Shown: positions 36,250 through 49,854 of the stretch, one piece after another | Position numbering within the stretch: position 1 is the stretch's first letter | Layout: every line of letters starts with the position of its first letter | DNA from: Epiperipatus broadwayi | Taxonomy: Eukaryota; Onychophora; Udeonychophora; Euonychophora; Peripatidae | Direction of reading: 5' to 3' | NCBI GenBank assembly: GCA_028023455.1 | Contig: JAQFVV010000180.1 | Coordinates: 248,001-312,000, forward strand | DNA length: 64,000 nt | Notes under the pieces: model-generated | Seen by the model: only the letters and a program-made list of their open reading frames with translations | Told to the model about the DNA's origin: nothing | Database searches by the model: none | Made by a program: the position numbers and the translations under genes

Positions 36250-38440
36250 TTATTATGTAGTAAGTAAAATGTAATATTCATTGGAGGGATTAAATATGTG
36301 CATACATCTATAATTTTAGAGCAATTTTGTTCCTTCTCATTCAGTGCTGCTGTCAACTATAAGGTTGCAAAATCAATAGGGTAAGTTCTTGTTGTAGAAC
36401 TTACTGTTAAGTTTTTGTGATAATACATTTAAAAAAAAAATTACATAGTTTATTTTTATTAAGTAGAAGCTATTACTATAAATAGTAATAATCAGTCATT
36501 TTATAAGCTGTTTAACTGAATTATGATTACTATTATAAAATATTAGTACTTGTAATAGACTTATATAAATAAATTTCAATAATATTAGCTTATTAATGTA
36601 GCTTTTTTGTAATTGTAATATATAATCATAAAACATCATTTATTTTAAATATATAATTTATTTCTAAACATGATTTAGTGGAATAGTTAAAATATTCTTA
36701 ACTTAGTTATTACATCTTTTATTAAATTGTCAATAAAAGAACCTTAAAATGATTTTAAAATGCTTAAGTTAATTTTAAGAATGCATGATTAATTCATAGT
36801 ACTATAATGAATTAATTGAGTTTATATAAAAATACAGTTTATAGATGTTAGTTAAGTAATATAATCCAATATTTTATTAATTCAATATTTAGTCAATAAT
36901 TTTAAATTGTGTTTTTTAAAAACAGTTATCTTATTCTATATGTGAGTGTGCATATAATCAATTTGTATTTAGAATTAAAAGTCAAAAGAAAATGATAATT
37001 ATTTAAAGTACTTCCTTGCTAAAAAAATTAATATTTTAAAAGTAATTTAATGTTTTATCAAATAAATTAATATTCTAGGAATTTAAAAAAAGTATTGTAA
37101 ATTAATTATTATTAGTGTCATATTTTTATTTTATTAAGTAATCTATAAAATATTTAATGTTATATATGATGTAATATTTTTTATTGTTTAGTCTGGATTT
37201 TTTAGACATCGCGATGTAATTAAATTTATTTTTAGAATCTATAACTTAGCAACCTAATCATTTTGACCTGCCCTAGAACTAGGTCACATAAATTAATTAC
37301 TTGCTTGTCACTTATTCCATTAATTACCTATCACATGACTGGCAGTATTTAAGTTTTGATTACTATACTTTAACTTCACTCTTCATCATTTCTTTCTCAG
37401 CTTTTTACAGTATATATATTTTAATTATTTTTTATTTGTTAGTAAATTATCCAGTACCAGAATAGTTATCTATTTGGGAGTATAACTTAGCCTCTCCATC
37501 ATACTTCAATTTGTCTGGTAGCTACACTATAAAAAGCTCTGATCAACATATCAAATTTTGGAAGCAACATGTTGTCTGAATGCTATATGATAACAGTAAA
37601 TTTATACAAAAAGTATATTGTATTGCTAGATCTATTAATAATTTCCAATTTACTTCTTTTAAATTTAAGAATTTTATTATTGAATACCATAATTTTACCC
37701 TAACTTTACATTAATTTTAAAGATGTTATCATGCTTTATTCTATGAGTTATAGACTCTATTCTGAAAGTAGAATTTTATAATTTTTGATAAATATTCATG
37801 TTCCCAGTATTAATTTAATTTTTTTATTTATTGTCAAATTTGAATTTTTGGCTGAACTTGAAGAACTTTGTAAATGGTAAATCAGTTATAAAATAATCAT
37901 TATAAATATGTGAATGCTTTGCTTTGAATGAAATTATTTCATTATTATATTTATGTATTTTTTAAAAAATGACTCTCATAAAAGTATTATTAATTTGATT
38001 TCATTCTGAAAATGAATGAAATATTTGTTTCACTGTTTAAATGTTGCAAAAATGAATATAATTTAGTTATTATAAACTATTATTATTATAGAATATGAAT
38101 ACTTTCTTAATACAAAAATATTTCATAAATAGACATATTTCATTTTTATACATTTTGCTGTTTAAGAAGTCTGCATTACCGAATGCTATAATGGAAATAT
38201 TTGTTTTATTCTAATATCAAAAATATAATTATTATGCTCAAATAAACTTCATTTTTTGTTAAAAAATATTTTGTTTTTAAATATGATATGAACTGGACTC
38301 AATGCTCACTTTAATTTATGATTTGTCAATAAAGATCAATGTTATATTCATTAAATATGCTTACTTGCTGTTTAAAAATATTTTTTACTGTCAATAAAGT
38401 ATAAATATTATTTGATTATTGCCACTGGAATCTGCTCTTT
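36250..38440. other. AT-rich stretch with no recognised gene
   Basis: Very AT-rich, with only short non-descript frames. A less biased patch near 37260-37330 shows no motif that I recognise. Confidence 0.45.
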
Positions 38441-38444
38441 AGTT

Positions 38445-38645
38445 TATTACATGATCACCATTTCTTATGCTGGCTCATAACTGTTATTAAAACAGGCAAA
38501 ACTCTTCACATAGTAGTGCCACTCAGTGTAAGTCAGAGTAATCAATGGATGCCAGAAGGGATTTTATTCATAAGCCTTCTGGCATTCATTGATTACTCTG
38601 ACTTGCACTGAGTGGCACTACTGTATGGAAAGTTTTGCCTCTTAA
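38445..38645. mobile_element. Foldback family copy E, short hairpin form
   Basis: The arms 38494-38559 and 38575-38640 are 66 bases each with few mismatches and a 15-base loop. The left outer flank (acatgatcaccatttcttat, then gctggctcataactgttatt) is also family sequence. The ribozyme region is absent because the arms are joined close to ggatgccagaagg. Confidence 0.85.
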
Positions 38646-38649
38646 TTTA

Positions 38650-41515
38650 TAACATATATTATCATTTATCTACATGTTATCTAAAGTATCTACAATGGTT
38701 ATAATGATTCAGTATGTTATTTAAAATATATACAATGTTTATTATTATTCAATGTGCTATTTAAAATGTCTATATTGTTAAGTATTATACAACACTATAT
38801 TTAAAAATATATGCAATGCTTATTACTATTCACTTCATTGTTTTATAAAATTGCTTATCATGTTATTAAATACTTAAAATGGCTCTTTTAATTATGTCAG
38901 TGTTTTAAAGTTCAACATTCCTCAGATATTATTTGCTTCTTGTTAAATTTAATTTTCAATATTGTCCAGATATTCTGTAAAGTCTTCAGAATGCCCAAAA
39001 ACTCTCTATTTGACTGTATCCTGTCAAATGGCATGAAAAATCAAGAACTGTTAATTTATTTGGTAAAAGGAATGTAAATATTTACTTTTAAGATTTATAT
39101 ATGCATGCATTATGTTCATTATTTTTCTATGTATTATTTATGTATAGTTTTAATATGTATCTCATGTTAAGTTCTCAGAATATTATCATTATATAAAATA
39201 CTTTCAGATTGTGATATATTAGTCATTTAAAATGTAAATCAATGAATGAAAGAATTTATGAAGCAAAGGTCTATTTTTCTCATTAAATTATTTTGCAACA
39301 AATTTATATGCTTAACTATGTTTTGATATTATTGACTTAATTTAGTTTTACACATTATTATTCATCATTATATGCAATAGTAATGTTATCTCTATGTTAT
39401 AGTGCTTTATCATGCCAATGAGCCTTTATTATGTCTTAAGTGATAGCTAACAGGGAATGCTTTATTTAGGCATTTCCCTTTTTGATGGTCTATTCATGTA
39501 TTTTAATATTAGGGACAAAGTCTTAATTCTTTATTGCCCTCTTGTATAGATACTTATTGTAAATTTATTCCATCATTCTGTTTTTGCTTTGCATTTAAAT
39601 TCCTTGATAGATATCTAATTGATATTTTATTAAAGTCATGTGTGATGCCAAACATGTATTTATACTGGTTTTGAAATATTTTGAAGGGTATATGTGATTC
39701 CAATCATACCTTTATTTTCACTCTTGGTAATATCAGAGTGAGTTTGATGTGTTGATTAAAACCTGATAAAATATCTTATTATTAAATTTATACTTGTTTT
39801 GTGGCTATAAAATGTATACAACTCCTTCCAAATTCATCATGTTTCACGGATAGTAAGATTTATCTTTATTTAGAATTATTAAGTACATTTCCCACAAGGA
39901 CCGATTGAAAATTAGATTATTAAATGAGAAAACTTTGTGAATTCATATAAAATCATAATAAGATTATTTATTTATTAATTTTTTTTTATTATTTCCAATT
40001 GTAATCTACAATTTTTTATTTTATTTTAAACTGGGAAATTATAATTTTATTAAAGTAACTTAATGATTATTTTATCATACTATATAGTGTGAATAAATAT
40101 TCTTTTAATTATTAATCTTTGAATATATATTCCTCTAAAATTCCCCCCAAAATTTACATATACTTTGTTATCATTATGATATAAGAGTACAAAAAAAAAT
40201 ATGGTAAAAGTCACTTTATTAAGTATTTATATGGCAGATATTAAGATAACATCCATGGATAAGATTACTTCATTTTTGTTTTGGTTGAAATTGGAAAAGA
40301 ACCTGTTTTTGATATATGGGTAGCAACAAAATCCCTTTCCTACTCATATTATCACAAATGTAATCCTAATATGCCATAATTATTTTAACATAAGATTTTT
40401 CATGATTGATTTTAAAATTATGTTATTTGATGTACTGAGATATTATCTTAAAGATAAGATCATATCTTTTTATTGTTATTGGCATTAGGATCACATTCAT
40501 TTTGGTATAAGAACTTCTAAAAAGAATAAGATTGTATTGGATTATTAAAAATTTATTATAGCAAGAACCCTGGGATCTGAATTATTTAGAAATAATTATT
40601 TTACCTGAGATCTGAATTATTTTGACTATTCTGAAAACTGATATGCTTAAGATTTATTTAGTTTAGAAGAAATATTGTAAAATAGCATAAATATGTGTAA
40701 TTTTTGCTGCATAAAAAATATATTTGTTTTAGGGAGAAAGTATCAGAACCTGATTTGATGCTTGTATTTGTTTTAGAGCAGCATAAAAGCTAGCCCAACC
40801 CTTTGGCTGATCTTTTAATTAGCCATACCCATATTTGTTTTTAGTGGATAATATATCCAGTCATTATCGATCCACTTAGTTTTATAGGTTACAATAGATA
40901 CTACACGATAGTGCTTATTTTACTCACATCCTATGCTATAATTATTCATATTTCTTGATTAGTTTATGGCTTGTGGTTTGCATTGAACTTGAATCTAGTT
41001 AGTATATTGAGAGATCTTTTTGGATTTAATATACTTTTTGGTCATCATTCACATGATCACATCGTATAAAATATGTGATGGTTTCTGCTTTTATATCAAT
41101 CCTAACCAAAGAATGAAAGTGCTTTATGAAATTGAGAATCCCAAAATATGTAGTTACTGACTTGAAGTCAGATTTATATTCAAGCAAGCTTACTTTAATT
41201 AAAAATATTAAAATGTTTTTGAAATTCAGACTGATATGTTTATAATAATAAAAAAAAAAATTAATAAGTGCTATATCTAGCATCTATAGATTATTCAAGA
41301 TTACAAAAGGGTGACCCTAAAAAATGTGAGTCAGCTAATGTGACATTTTTGGACTTTATATCTATAAATAGCTTGTTATTCCTGTTAAAATATTATTAAC
41401 ATCATTAGTTTTATTAGTTTGTGTACCAAAATATCTATACATTCTACTATGTTATTCATTCTTCAAAACTTACTATTTGCTTATTTCAGCAGTAGATTAT
41501 TTTTTTATTATTATA
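38650..41515. other. AT-rich stretch with no recognised gene
   Basis: No ORF with plausible composition. The segment at about 38670-38830 repeats a weak theme (atctaaagtatctacaatgg, atttaaaatatatacaatg, atttaaaatgtctatattg) at roughly 58-base steps, which suggests a faint tandem repeat. Confidence 0.4.
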
Positions 41516-41520
41516 TTTAT

Positions 41521-41687
41521 GACACCTAGTGTAAGCTTTAGTAATCAATAGATACCAGATGGTTGCACTTAATAAATCACTATACAGAGGTTCCTAGCTT
41601 TTGGCTTTAATCAGTGAAGAGATTTGGATTATTTAGCACAAGCATATGACATCTATTGTTTACTCAAGCTTATACTAGATGTCATTA
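41521..41687. mobile_element. Foldback family copy G, diverged subfamily
   Basis: The left gacacctagtgtaagcttta, then gtaatcaatagataccag, is mirrored on the right by gacatctattgtttactc and aagcttatactagatgtcat. The centre keeps a decayed ribozyme region on the minus strand (CTGATTA, then AAGCC, then GGAA). Termini differ from the main family, so this may be a related subfamily. Confidence 0.6.
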
Positions 41688-41689
41688 TT

Positions 41690-42495
41690 ATTGTTGTGAG
41701 AAAAAAATGTTGCTATTGAAGAGCATTACATCATGTGATGTTTAATTGTTGTTTTTTTAATTTGTTTACATGAAAAGCATATTTAACCATTTTTAAAAAA
41801 AGTTAAAAATAAGTAAATATATATATTTCATTTATCAACTAAAAAAGATAATATAAAATTTGTATATATATTGAAACAGTAAAATGTGCTCTGCAGATCT
41901 TTGTTTCACCTTTGCTTACATCTTACCTATTATCACATGCTATTTCAAACCCTAAACTTATTGTCGTGTGTGTGTACTGAGTATATTTACCAAAATCCCA
42001 TGTAATTTAGACTTCTAATGGGGTACCCATGGGTTTTTATCGTAATTAAATTTCTTTTAGCAGTTTTTTCAAACTGTCGAATATATATACATATATTCTC
42101 GTACAACAAAAGTAGGTCACATATTCTCATCTACACACATACTGCAATATTGGTCAAATATTTTAAATCGAAATATTTTAATTTTTAATGTGGGGTTGCT
42201 TATAAGTGAAATATACATTTCTTTGCATTTAAATTCTAATATTTCTATAATAATTTTATAAATAGCCTAATATAGTTTTAAAACTTTGAAATCTTTTAAA
42301 GGGTTTTGAAAAGAGTTTTAGTTTATATTTTATTAAGTTTGGCCTTTTTTAAATAGCAAATAAATGAGGGTGGGGAAAGAGAACAATAGTAACTAATTTT
42401 AACCTGTTTACACCAAGTTTCACTATTAAATTTTTTCTTATCAAAATTAAAAATAACAGCAGTTCAGTAGCAAGTTTAATTAAATGGATCATAAA
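41690..42495. other. AT-rich spacer
   Basis: Includes a short block (about 41880-42060) of ordinary base composition with no recognised feature. Confidence 0.4.
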
Positions 42496-42499
42496 TACA

Positions 42500-42650
42500 T
42501 ATTGCCACACACAGCAAGCTAGAGTAATCAATGGATTCCAGAAGGCTTGTGCATAAAATCCCCATCTAGTGCCTACTCATCCAATATCCCAGTTATACAC
42601 AAGCATAAAGAAGTGGTGGTCATGTGATGTTTATTGGCTTTAATATTAGG
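42500..42650. mobile_element. Foldback family copy F, internally deleted
   Basis: Left-arm sequence (gcaagctagagtaatcaatgg, truncated here for length, then gtgcataaaatccccatcta and gcctactcatccaatatccc) jumps directly at about 42590 to the right outer end (acaagcataaagaagtggtg, then gtcatgtgatgtttattgg). The centre, both ribozymes and most of the right arm are missing. Confidence 0.7.
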
Positions 42651-42654
42651 GAAT

Positions 42655-43165
42655 GTAAAAATGTTAAATTTAATTAAAATCTAAGTGCATTCTTTTGGTT
42701 TCTGATTAAATTAATGACATTAATTAATGGATTTATCACCAGATATAGCATTGTATAATCTAGGAAAATAGTAAGGCAGATTATTAAATATTGGTTCTAT
42801 AGTTCTTCTGATTCTGTTCAGAGATGTTATTCTGAGTTTCGCTAAAGAAGAATTTGTTGAATTATTAAGAGATAGTGACTTAGCAGTGTAACCAGCAAGT
42901 TATAAAAGTTGTTAAAAAAAAAAAAAATCACCTTACCAGATCCTAGATCGGAAGCAAATTTTGTCAAACAGTTTTAATAATAGCCAATCTTAAAATGCTG
43001 AAGTAGAAAGAGGCAGTGGACTGTTTTCTCTCAGGAAGAGCTAGATTGCCATCCATCTTTCACCATCTGACATCCTGTTATTACACCATCTAATGCCCAA
43101 CTTTTTTTATTAAGAAATAAATTATTTTGAAAACTACATGAATTATGGTACATAAATTACTTGAA
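42655..43165. other. Spacer between foldback copy F and the third LINE
   Basis: A poly-A run lies at about 42916-42928. The sequence is otherwise nondescript. Confidence 0.4.
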
Positions 43166-43169
43166 ATTA

Positions 43170-46100
43170 AGGGTGTCCTGCAGCATGCTTTGCCCACACA
43201 AAGGACCTGGTCATATTCAGTCCTGTACTTTTTGTCGGCACTAGCCTATCCCTGTGCAGTTAACTAGATTCCATGGGATCCCAATTGTCAATTATTGTGT
43301 GGCTAAATTGCTTTATTTATGGCACCCTGGCTATTAGATGATTAAAACCAAGGTTTGTCAGATGCATCATGTCACTCTTTGCATTGCAGGGGTGTAGTCA
43401 TCCCTTGCAGACATGAATCTGCAAATTCAGGTACCCAATAATCCCCACAACATTGTCAACCTCAATTGTGCATTTAGGCCACCATTCGCAGTTATCCCAC
43501 TAACTACAGCATGATATAGCTTTATCATCCATCTCTATAGTGGTCTAGAGCCATCTGCTCCCAGGTATTGGAGAACAGTTTAGCCAAAGCCATTAGGTGA
43601 TCTCTAGTTCTTAACTTAGACACGAGTTCCTTGAACACCTCCCATGGACTTTTTATGTTGGATTGGAATATGAGGTGACACCTTGTGAGCCATTTTGTGA
43701 ATAGAATTATGATGACCATCTGGATCATGGTGAAAGTGCCACTCCTCATTGCTTTACATATATTTAGAATAGAGGCACATACTGATCGAACACTTAAACA
43801 GTTTTATTTCAAGATCTACAAATTTCTTGCAGTGAGAGAATGTGTGGTCCATTGTCTCTTCATCTTCACCACAAAGGGCACCATGTTGGAGCAATGTTTT
43901 GAACTCTGCAGTTCACCATAAATTGCCTTGTGGGAAGCGCCTTGAGTTGGTATTTTATAATGTAATGAAAATTCATTAATTTTGGCTCCATGGCCCAAGA
44001 TCTCGCTTTCTTAAGCAGTGACCTTATGGATATGTCTAGTTTTCCTGGAGTTTTTTGCTGGCTGGGATAAATGTACTTAAACATGTCCCAATAGGTTTTT
44101 TTGTTGCTAAATAGCTGACCTGAGTCTGATATGAGCCCCACCATGTAGACCTCCATTTCTACTATCCATTTGCTTTTTATAGGCAGTGGGGTGTCAGTAG
44201 GTTCTATTGTACCAGCAATTTGAAGTTCCATGTCTGTACCTTTTGATGCCTTCAGTATGGCTATCACCCTTTGTATGTATAGTAGCTGAACTGCATGCAA
44301 CCCAAGACCATTCAAATCCTTAGGTTTCTGCATTTTCTGAAGACTAATGCAGACTATTTTATTTGGTGTTTTTTCCCATAGCAGCTGGGTACAGGCTGCA
44401 TTAATGGTGTTCTGAAAAGTCTTGGTTAGTTTGATGATCAGAAGGTAGTATGCGATGCATGGGAAGGCCAACATATTGAGCAGTCTCACCTTGCCTGGGA
44501 GTGACAGGGAGATCAAGACAAGCTACTAATAATTTTTTTAGTCTTCTCTATGAGCATATTTTGTATCTGCCACCTCATTGGAAATTTTGACAGTGCCACT
44601 GTGAAACCTATTAGATTTTGCGGCATCCCAGTGAATTTGGATGTTAGGTTCTTTTCATTGTTGATCTGCCATACTGCAGTTTTTGTAGGATTAACTTTCA
44701 GGTGATAGTTGGTGGCATATTCATCTAGGAGTTGGTAAAGCTGGGGAAGAAACTTTGAGATGGAAGGTTGATGGTTACATCATCTACATATGAGATATGA
44801 TGTACCTCCAGAAATGCTAGAATATATATGCCAGGCAACTTGTTCTTTATATCCTTTAAGAGGGGGTTAATGTATATGATGAAATACAGGGTGCTAAGTG
44901 GTGACCCCTGGGGTATGGATATGTATGGATGAAACCCTGGGGCAGGAGAGCCATCCAGAGTTACATGAATTGTTCTATTGAGCAGCAGGTTGGCAATGAT
45001 CTTGACATATGTCAAGGGGACCCCATAGTGCCTGAGCACAGTAAATAGCTGGCCAAGCCCCACAGAGTCAAAGGCCATTGCAAAATCCAACTGGGTAACA
45101 ATGGGTTGAGATTTCTTCTCCCTGATGTATTCCGCCAGCACCATGAACTTCTTGACTGCATTCCTTGTAGAATGGCCCTTATTGGTGAATTGGTACCTAG
45201 AGATCTTTATTAGCAGCTGCTGCTGTATTCTATCTTTAATTATTTATTCTGTTTTTATAAGGAGAGGCATCATTGATATTGGGAACAAGTTTATAAGAAC
45301 AGAAGGATTTGTTTGTTTTTTAGAAATGGTACCAGAGCAATTGGGTAAAGGTCAGGGATGGTCTGGAATTCCACTGCCAACACATTGATAACTCCTTACC
45401 ATGGGTGCTGTGAACCTACACAGATGGATAAGGATAAACCTGTTTCCTATGTAGACCTGGATGGGTGCTTTCAGGATATGCCAGCAGCCGCTGAGTGATA
45501 TGATCTAGCATGATATCATGGTCCTCTTCCCACCAGATATCTCCAATACTACAAGTCTGGCTCTGCAACTTGGCCTTGAAATGACTGCTAGCATTGCATC
45601 TCCTATGAAATTGTGGTTACCTATTGTGACCATGGAAGTGTAGGTCTTTTCTTGGCATCAACTGCCCATATTACATAACTTTGTGTCTAGTTGTTTGGCC
45701 CTCTTGATTGTGATGTATTAGCCTAGCACCCTCTATCTTTCTCTGTGTTGGCTTTTGAGGCTTAGAATCTCCTCAACACTTTTTACCATTGTTGAGAGTT
45801 TTGTGACTTCTCTGCCCAACTCCCTGAATAGCCTGATTGGACCTTTGGTGAGGGAAGTAAAGGCATTAATTAACTCACTTAGAATGTCGACAAAGGTTAA
45901 CCAAGCCTGGAGCAGTGGTAAGCTGTATCTTGTGGAACAGCATGTATGCCTCTGAGAAAATCCACTCAGGAGTGTTGGCCTTGTTTAGCATCCTGATGGT
46001 CTTGGATTGATGCAGAGGTCAGCAGCACTTGCTTTAAATTTAGAGATATCAACATGGCAAGGTAATGTGTCATGTAACACATGGTGTAATTGGGAACTAC

Positions 46101-46710
46101 AGAATAATAAATCTATGAGAGTCTGATGCTGTCAAGTATAGAATGAGTATGCAACCTCTGGGAAACATCCCTCTCCACTCAACAGCACACGATTGATGAG
46201 ATGCAGGTATTGAGAGTGAATTTGATATAAACCATGTTAAAATCTTTGAATAAGATAATTGGTGACACTGCTGAAGCTACAATGGAGTTAATTCTGTTTA
46301 CCAGAGATGAAGCCATGATGGCACCTTTATTGAGATATACATATATTAACATTAAGGTGTAATTTGCAATGGTTTATTTCCACTATCATTATATCATGAT
46401 TCATGTATAAAGTTCAAGCATTGTCTAATTTGAGTTTTTTGCTAATTAACATGGCTACTCCTGATTGAGCTGTGTTAGCTGGGAGGTATTATAGGACTCT
46501 GAACTGACCCAAGATATTATTAATCCTGTGATCAGAATTTTTATGTAACTTTGTCTCTCTGAGACAGACTATGTCAATGCCCAAACATAAATCTTTAATA
46601 CTGCCTAAGTAATGCTGCTGAATCCCATCAAATCCAGACTTAAGAATGAACTGAAACTGGTCAAGAAATCCATTAAACTCTTTGAAAGTGTGCACAGACT
46701 GTTCTTAAAA
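43170..46710 (-). mobile_element. Third LINE, apurinic-endonuclease type (Tx1/L1-like), broken
   Basis: The block is clearly GC-richer than its flanks and reads on the minus strand as endonuclease (46.7-46.0 kb), reverse transcriptase (about 45.3-44.7 kb) and C-terminal region (44.5-43.5 kb), then an untranslated tail to about 43.17 kb. Multiple stops and frameshifts break it. Clade assignment is tentative: the C-terminal part looks Tx1/L1-like, whereas motif B is closer to other groups. No target-site duplication is evident. Confidence 0.65.
43525..46695 (-). pseudogene. LINE endonuclease-reverse transcriptase remnant
   Basis: The minus-strand frame at 46695-46489 has GIDIVCLRETKLHKNSD, the catalytic Glu block of an apurinic-type endonuclease. 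Later pieces include a KDFNM block in place of GDFN. The frame at 45144-44725 has RT motif A (VTQLDFAMAFDSV), motif B (IPQGSPLSTLYFIIYINPLL) and catalytic HISYVDDVTI. Upstream in the same strand, QFTNKGHSTRNAVKKF looks like the preceding RT block. The frame at 44516-43866 has LPGKVRLLNMLAFPCIAYYL and PKDLNGLGLHAVQLL, which resemble post-RT sequence of Tx1/L1 LINEs. The last frame (43749-43525) is the degraded C-terminus. The breaks make it non-functional. Confidence 0.65.
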
Positions 46711-46714
46711 GCTG

Positions 46715-49130
46715 AGATAATATAAAAATTAACCTGAGATATCTCATAAATAATTCCAATATGTAACTACCTTTTATTTGGATTAATAATTGTATTTATT
46801 CATTTAGTTCTTTTCTTTTAATGCATGTTTAATTCCTACTCGGGTTAATATTTTTATTTATTTGTTTAATGTCTCATTTTATTCTTTATCATAATGTGCT
46901 TGAATAATCCCCACTGATCGATCCAACTATTACTTTTATAATACTACTTTACAATCCACCATTTTGATGCTGACTTAAATGTTAAATTACCTCTCTTATT
47001 ATTTGTTTTAAATGTCTCAATGACTTGCTTATCCGAGGGTTATCCATTCTTATCCAAATATGTTTCCTTCATAAATTCTATGTGAAATATTTTAAATTAA
47101 TCCACTCAAGCATGTGTGAATTACATAGGGAAGTTTTATATAAATGATTGGTTGCTTCACTATTTTATTTAAGACCGTAATCATGCATTTTCTGCTTATA
47201 CTTTAATTGATATTATAATATATTTATATTTTCACATCTTATGTAAATCAATTTTCAGCTAGTTATTTTATTCATTTAATTTTGATGGGAGTATGTGGGC
47301 CATCAGAAAATCAGTATTAAGAGAGAGTCATTCTGCCCATTTATGAACTGCCCCTTTTATTACTTATACATATTTTGTAATTAATTGCATGTTGCCAGTA
47401 ATTTTGCTGGGGTGTTGAGACTTACTTTGCTACTTTCCCAAGGGCATCAATGACTGAGACTGTACCCCTTTTTCTCCACAGTTCCCAGTAGGATGTGACA
47501 TGGAATGTCTCACATGAGAATTATACACATACATCCCTACAGTCACAAAGCTCCTGAATGTGGCCAGGATTGGGCTGTCTAAGGCGACTAGAGATTTCCC
47601 AGATAAATGGCGAACTGCCTATCCAAGACCATAATTATTTTATCTACTTTGTGTTTTTTTGTAAAGCCATGATTTCAACATACGGCACTCCATCCTTAGT
47701 ACCATACCTTTCTGACACCCCCATATACTTCATTATAAATTTATTATTACATTTATTCTCATCACATTCAGTGTAGCTCTCTGTTATACTTGAAACTCCA
47801 TGATTTGCCAGAGTTATTCTCCTGTCAAATACCAAGATTTTTCCTACTATTTTAATTAGTTTTGATTCGTTTTCTTTAGTGCTTTGCATAGCTTGCATTT
47901 GCTTACAATGTTGTAGTACAATTAGGCACATTATAATAACTTTTAATCCAAGTATGAAGTACCGTAAAAGTAATCTTTTATATAGCTGTCAAATTTGTAT
48001 AGCTGGCATTGTTTATAAATTGATGTGCAATAAATATATTTGAATTGATTAATTGCACTTCTTTTATTTATTTATCCCAATGGTCTAAATTACATACCAT
48101 ATCCACTGATAGGTATCTTTGGCACATCTATAGTTCTTGTTAGGTGAACCTAAGGTTATTTAATTTAGAGTCTCTTGTTTCTTCCTGACTACCGGCACCG
48201 GTAAAAAACTATATCTGTAATGTCAGATATGCTGTCATGTAGATGGCATGGTGGAGCTTGGATGTTGCATTTGAGCTTAGAATTTCTAGGAGGCAACCCC
48301 TTCTAAGGTGTTAAGTTTTGTGTTTGAGTTCAAATTCTGCAGCATGTTAGTGAGATAGCGAATCTGACAAAACTTATCATAATTTTGACTATGATTGTCA
48401 GATAAAAAATAACTACAGGAATCATGAATAAATTATAAAATGTATACTATTATAATTAAAATAATAATTTCTTAAAAAATTATATATATATTGTATCACA
48501 AAGGTAGCTGCTATTACTTGAAAAAAAAACAAACTTTTGATTCCTTTTTTAGGTCTTAAAAGAATTGAGTAAGGCAAATTATAGTGTCTATACAATACAT
48601 TCTTGTGATTATAACTTATGATGTTATTATTTACATGGTAAACAAGTATGGATGAGTTATTTGCTAATATGCATCCCCTTAAGAAAGACCATGTTTTTTC
48701 CCTTAGAATCATAGTAGTTCTTAACTAAAACATCAATAGGATTTTCTTGAGGGCAGGTTGATAATGTAGATCAATTTACAGCTTTTTAGGTACAAAGGGA
48801 AAGTTGGATATTAAGATACAGTTGAGATACATGTTGGAATACAGTAATTTAACTAAATTAGTTGTGTGTAAAACTATTTATTATTCTAAATTTTTTGTCC
48901 ATAAACAATATAAATATATTATAAGTAGAAAAATAAAATTTAGATGATAAAAAAGAAAGAATAAAAAGCAAAAGTTTGATGGCAGAATTACATCAAAACT
49001 ATGACATATATATTTATAATGATCTAATTTTATTATGATCAAGTCAATTTTAGAAGTTGAGGTGTTGTTACCTGCAATCCTTGCAATGCTCGCTGATTTC
49101 TCTGCTTATTATATATTATAATGGTCAGGG
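46715..49130. other. Spacer with a GC-richer patch at about 47.33-47.64 kb
   Basis: Mostly AT-rich. The patch near 47430-47620 includes tttttctccacag followed by ttcccagtagg, a good splice-acceptor look-alike, but no recognisable exon follows. A 95-codon minus-strand frame (47644-47931) has no recognised similarity. Confidence 0.35.
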
Positions 49131-49136
49131 ATTATT

Positions 49137-49590
49137 GAGACTTATCGTATGTGCCGTACAAGGCACCACCAGGCCATTTGAACCTTGAAAATTTATAAAG
49201 AGGGCAGATATGTACTGCTAAGATCCAAATTTATTTTATTATTATATATTGACCGTTAGCCCATTCCACTAGCTCTAGGAGTAGCTGAGATTTATAAAAA
49301 TTCTTAAACACTTTTTTTTTATAAAGAATATATTTTTTAAGATTAAAAATAAAAAAAATAATAAAATAAGCCACTGCCAGTAATATTATGTAAAAATATT
49401 TATTATCACACATATATAAAATTGAATTGGAAGAATAAACATTATTACTTTAGTTTAGTTTGTATATTTATCATATTTAAATTTAAGTTTAGTTCACACA
49501 GATGGAGATTCTTGTTTATACATTTTAATCTTTTGATAGATGTAAATATGCTACATAGATTTCACACATAAAACTTACGAATCCATGCAT
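49137..49590. repeat. Dispersed repeat, copy 1 (second copy near 57.8 kb)
   Basis: The segment agrees in order and spacing with 57803-58235. Shared anchors are caccaggccatttgaacct, ttattatatattgacc, cactagctc, cactgccagtaatattatg (versus cacttccagtagccagtac) and, weakly, catagatttcacacataaaa. On the minus strand GGTTCAAATGGCC is close to a Pol III B box, but no clear A box sits at the normal distance. The element type is unknown. Confidence 0.6.
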
Positions 49591-49752
49591 CTATTTTTAT
49601 CTAAGTTTAAATTTTAAGCTTTAATATTTTAAAAACCAAATGAGCATGTACATGTATACATATATACAGCACAACTGTCCACTACAAATTATTCTAGTTC
49701 AATTATTATTAATTGGAATGTATGAAAAAGGTTATATCCTTCTTAAATTCCT

Positions 49753-49852
49753 TAAGACACTCATCATGAGGTATCAAATTCACAAATAATAAACTTATAG
49801 GGGAGGCTTAGGCAAATACATGAAGACACTCAACATAAGGTATCATATTCAC
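49753..49852. repeat. Two-copy repeat, about 69-base spacing
   Basis: The segment aagacactcatcatgaggta, then tcaaattcac, at about 49753 recurs as aagacactcaacataaggta, then tcatattcac, at about 49823. Confidence 0.7.
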
Positions 49853-49854
49853 CG

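Noticed and set aside
45125-45955. Plus-strand frames within 45.1-46.0 kb
   Set aside because: They lie opposite the third LINE, whose RT motifs are on the minus strand.
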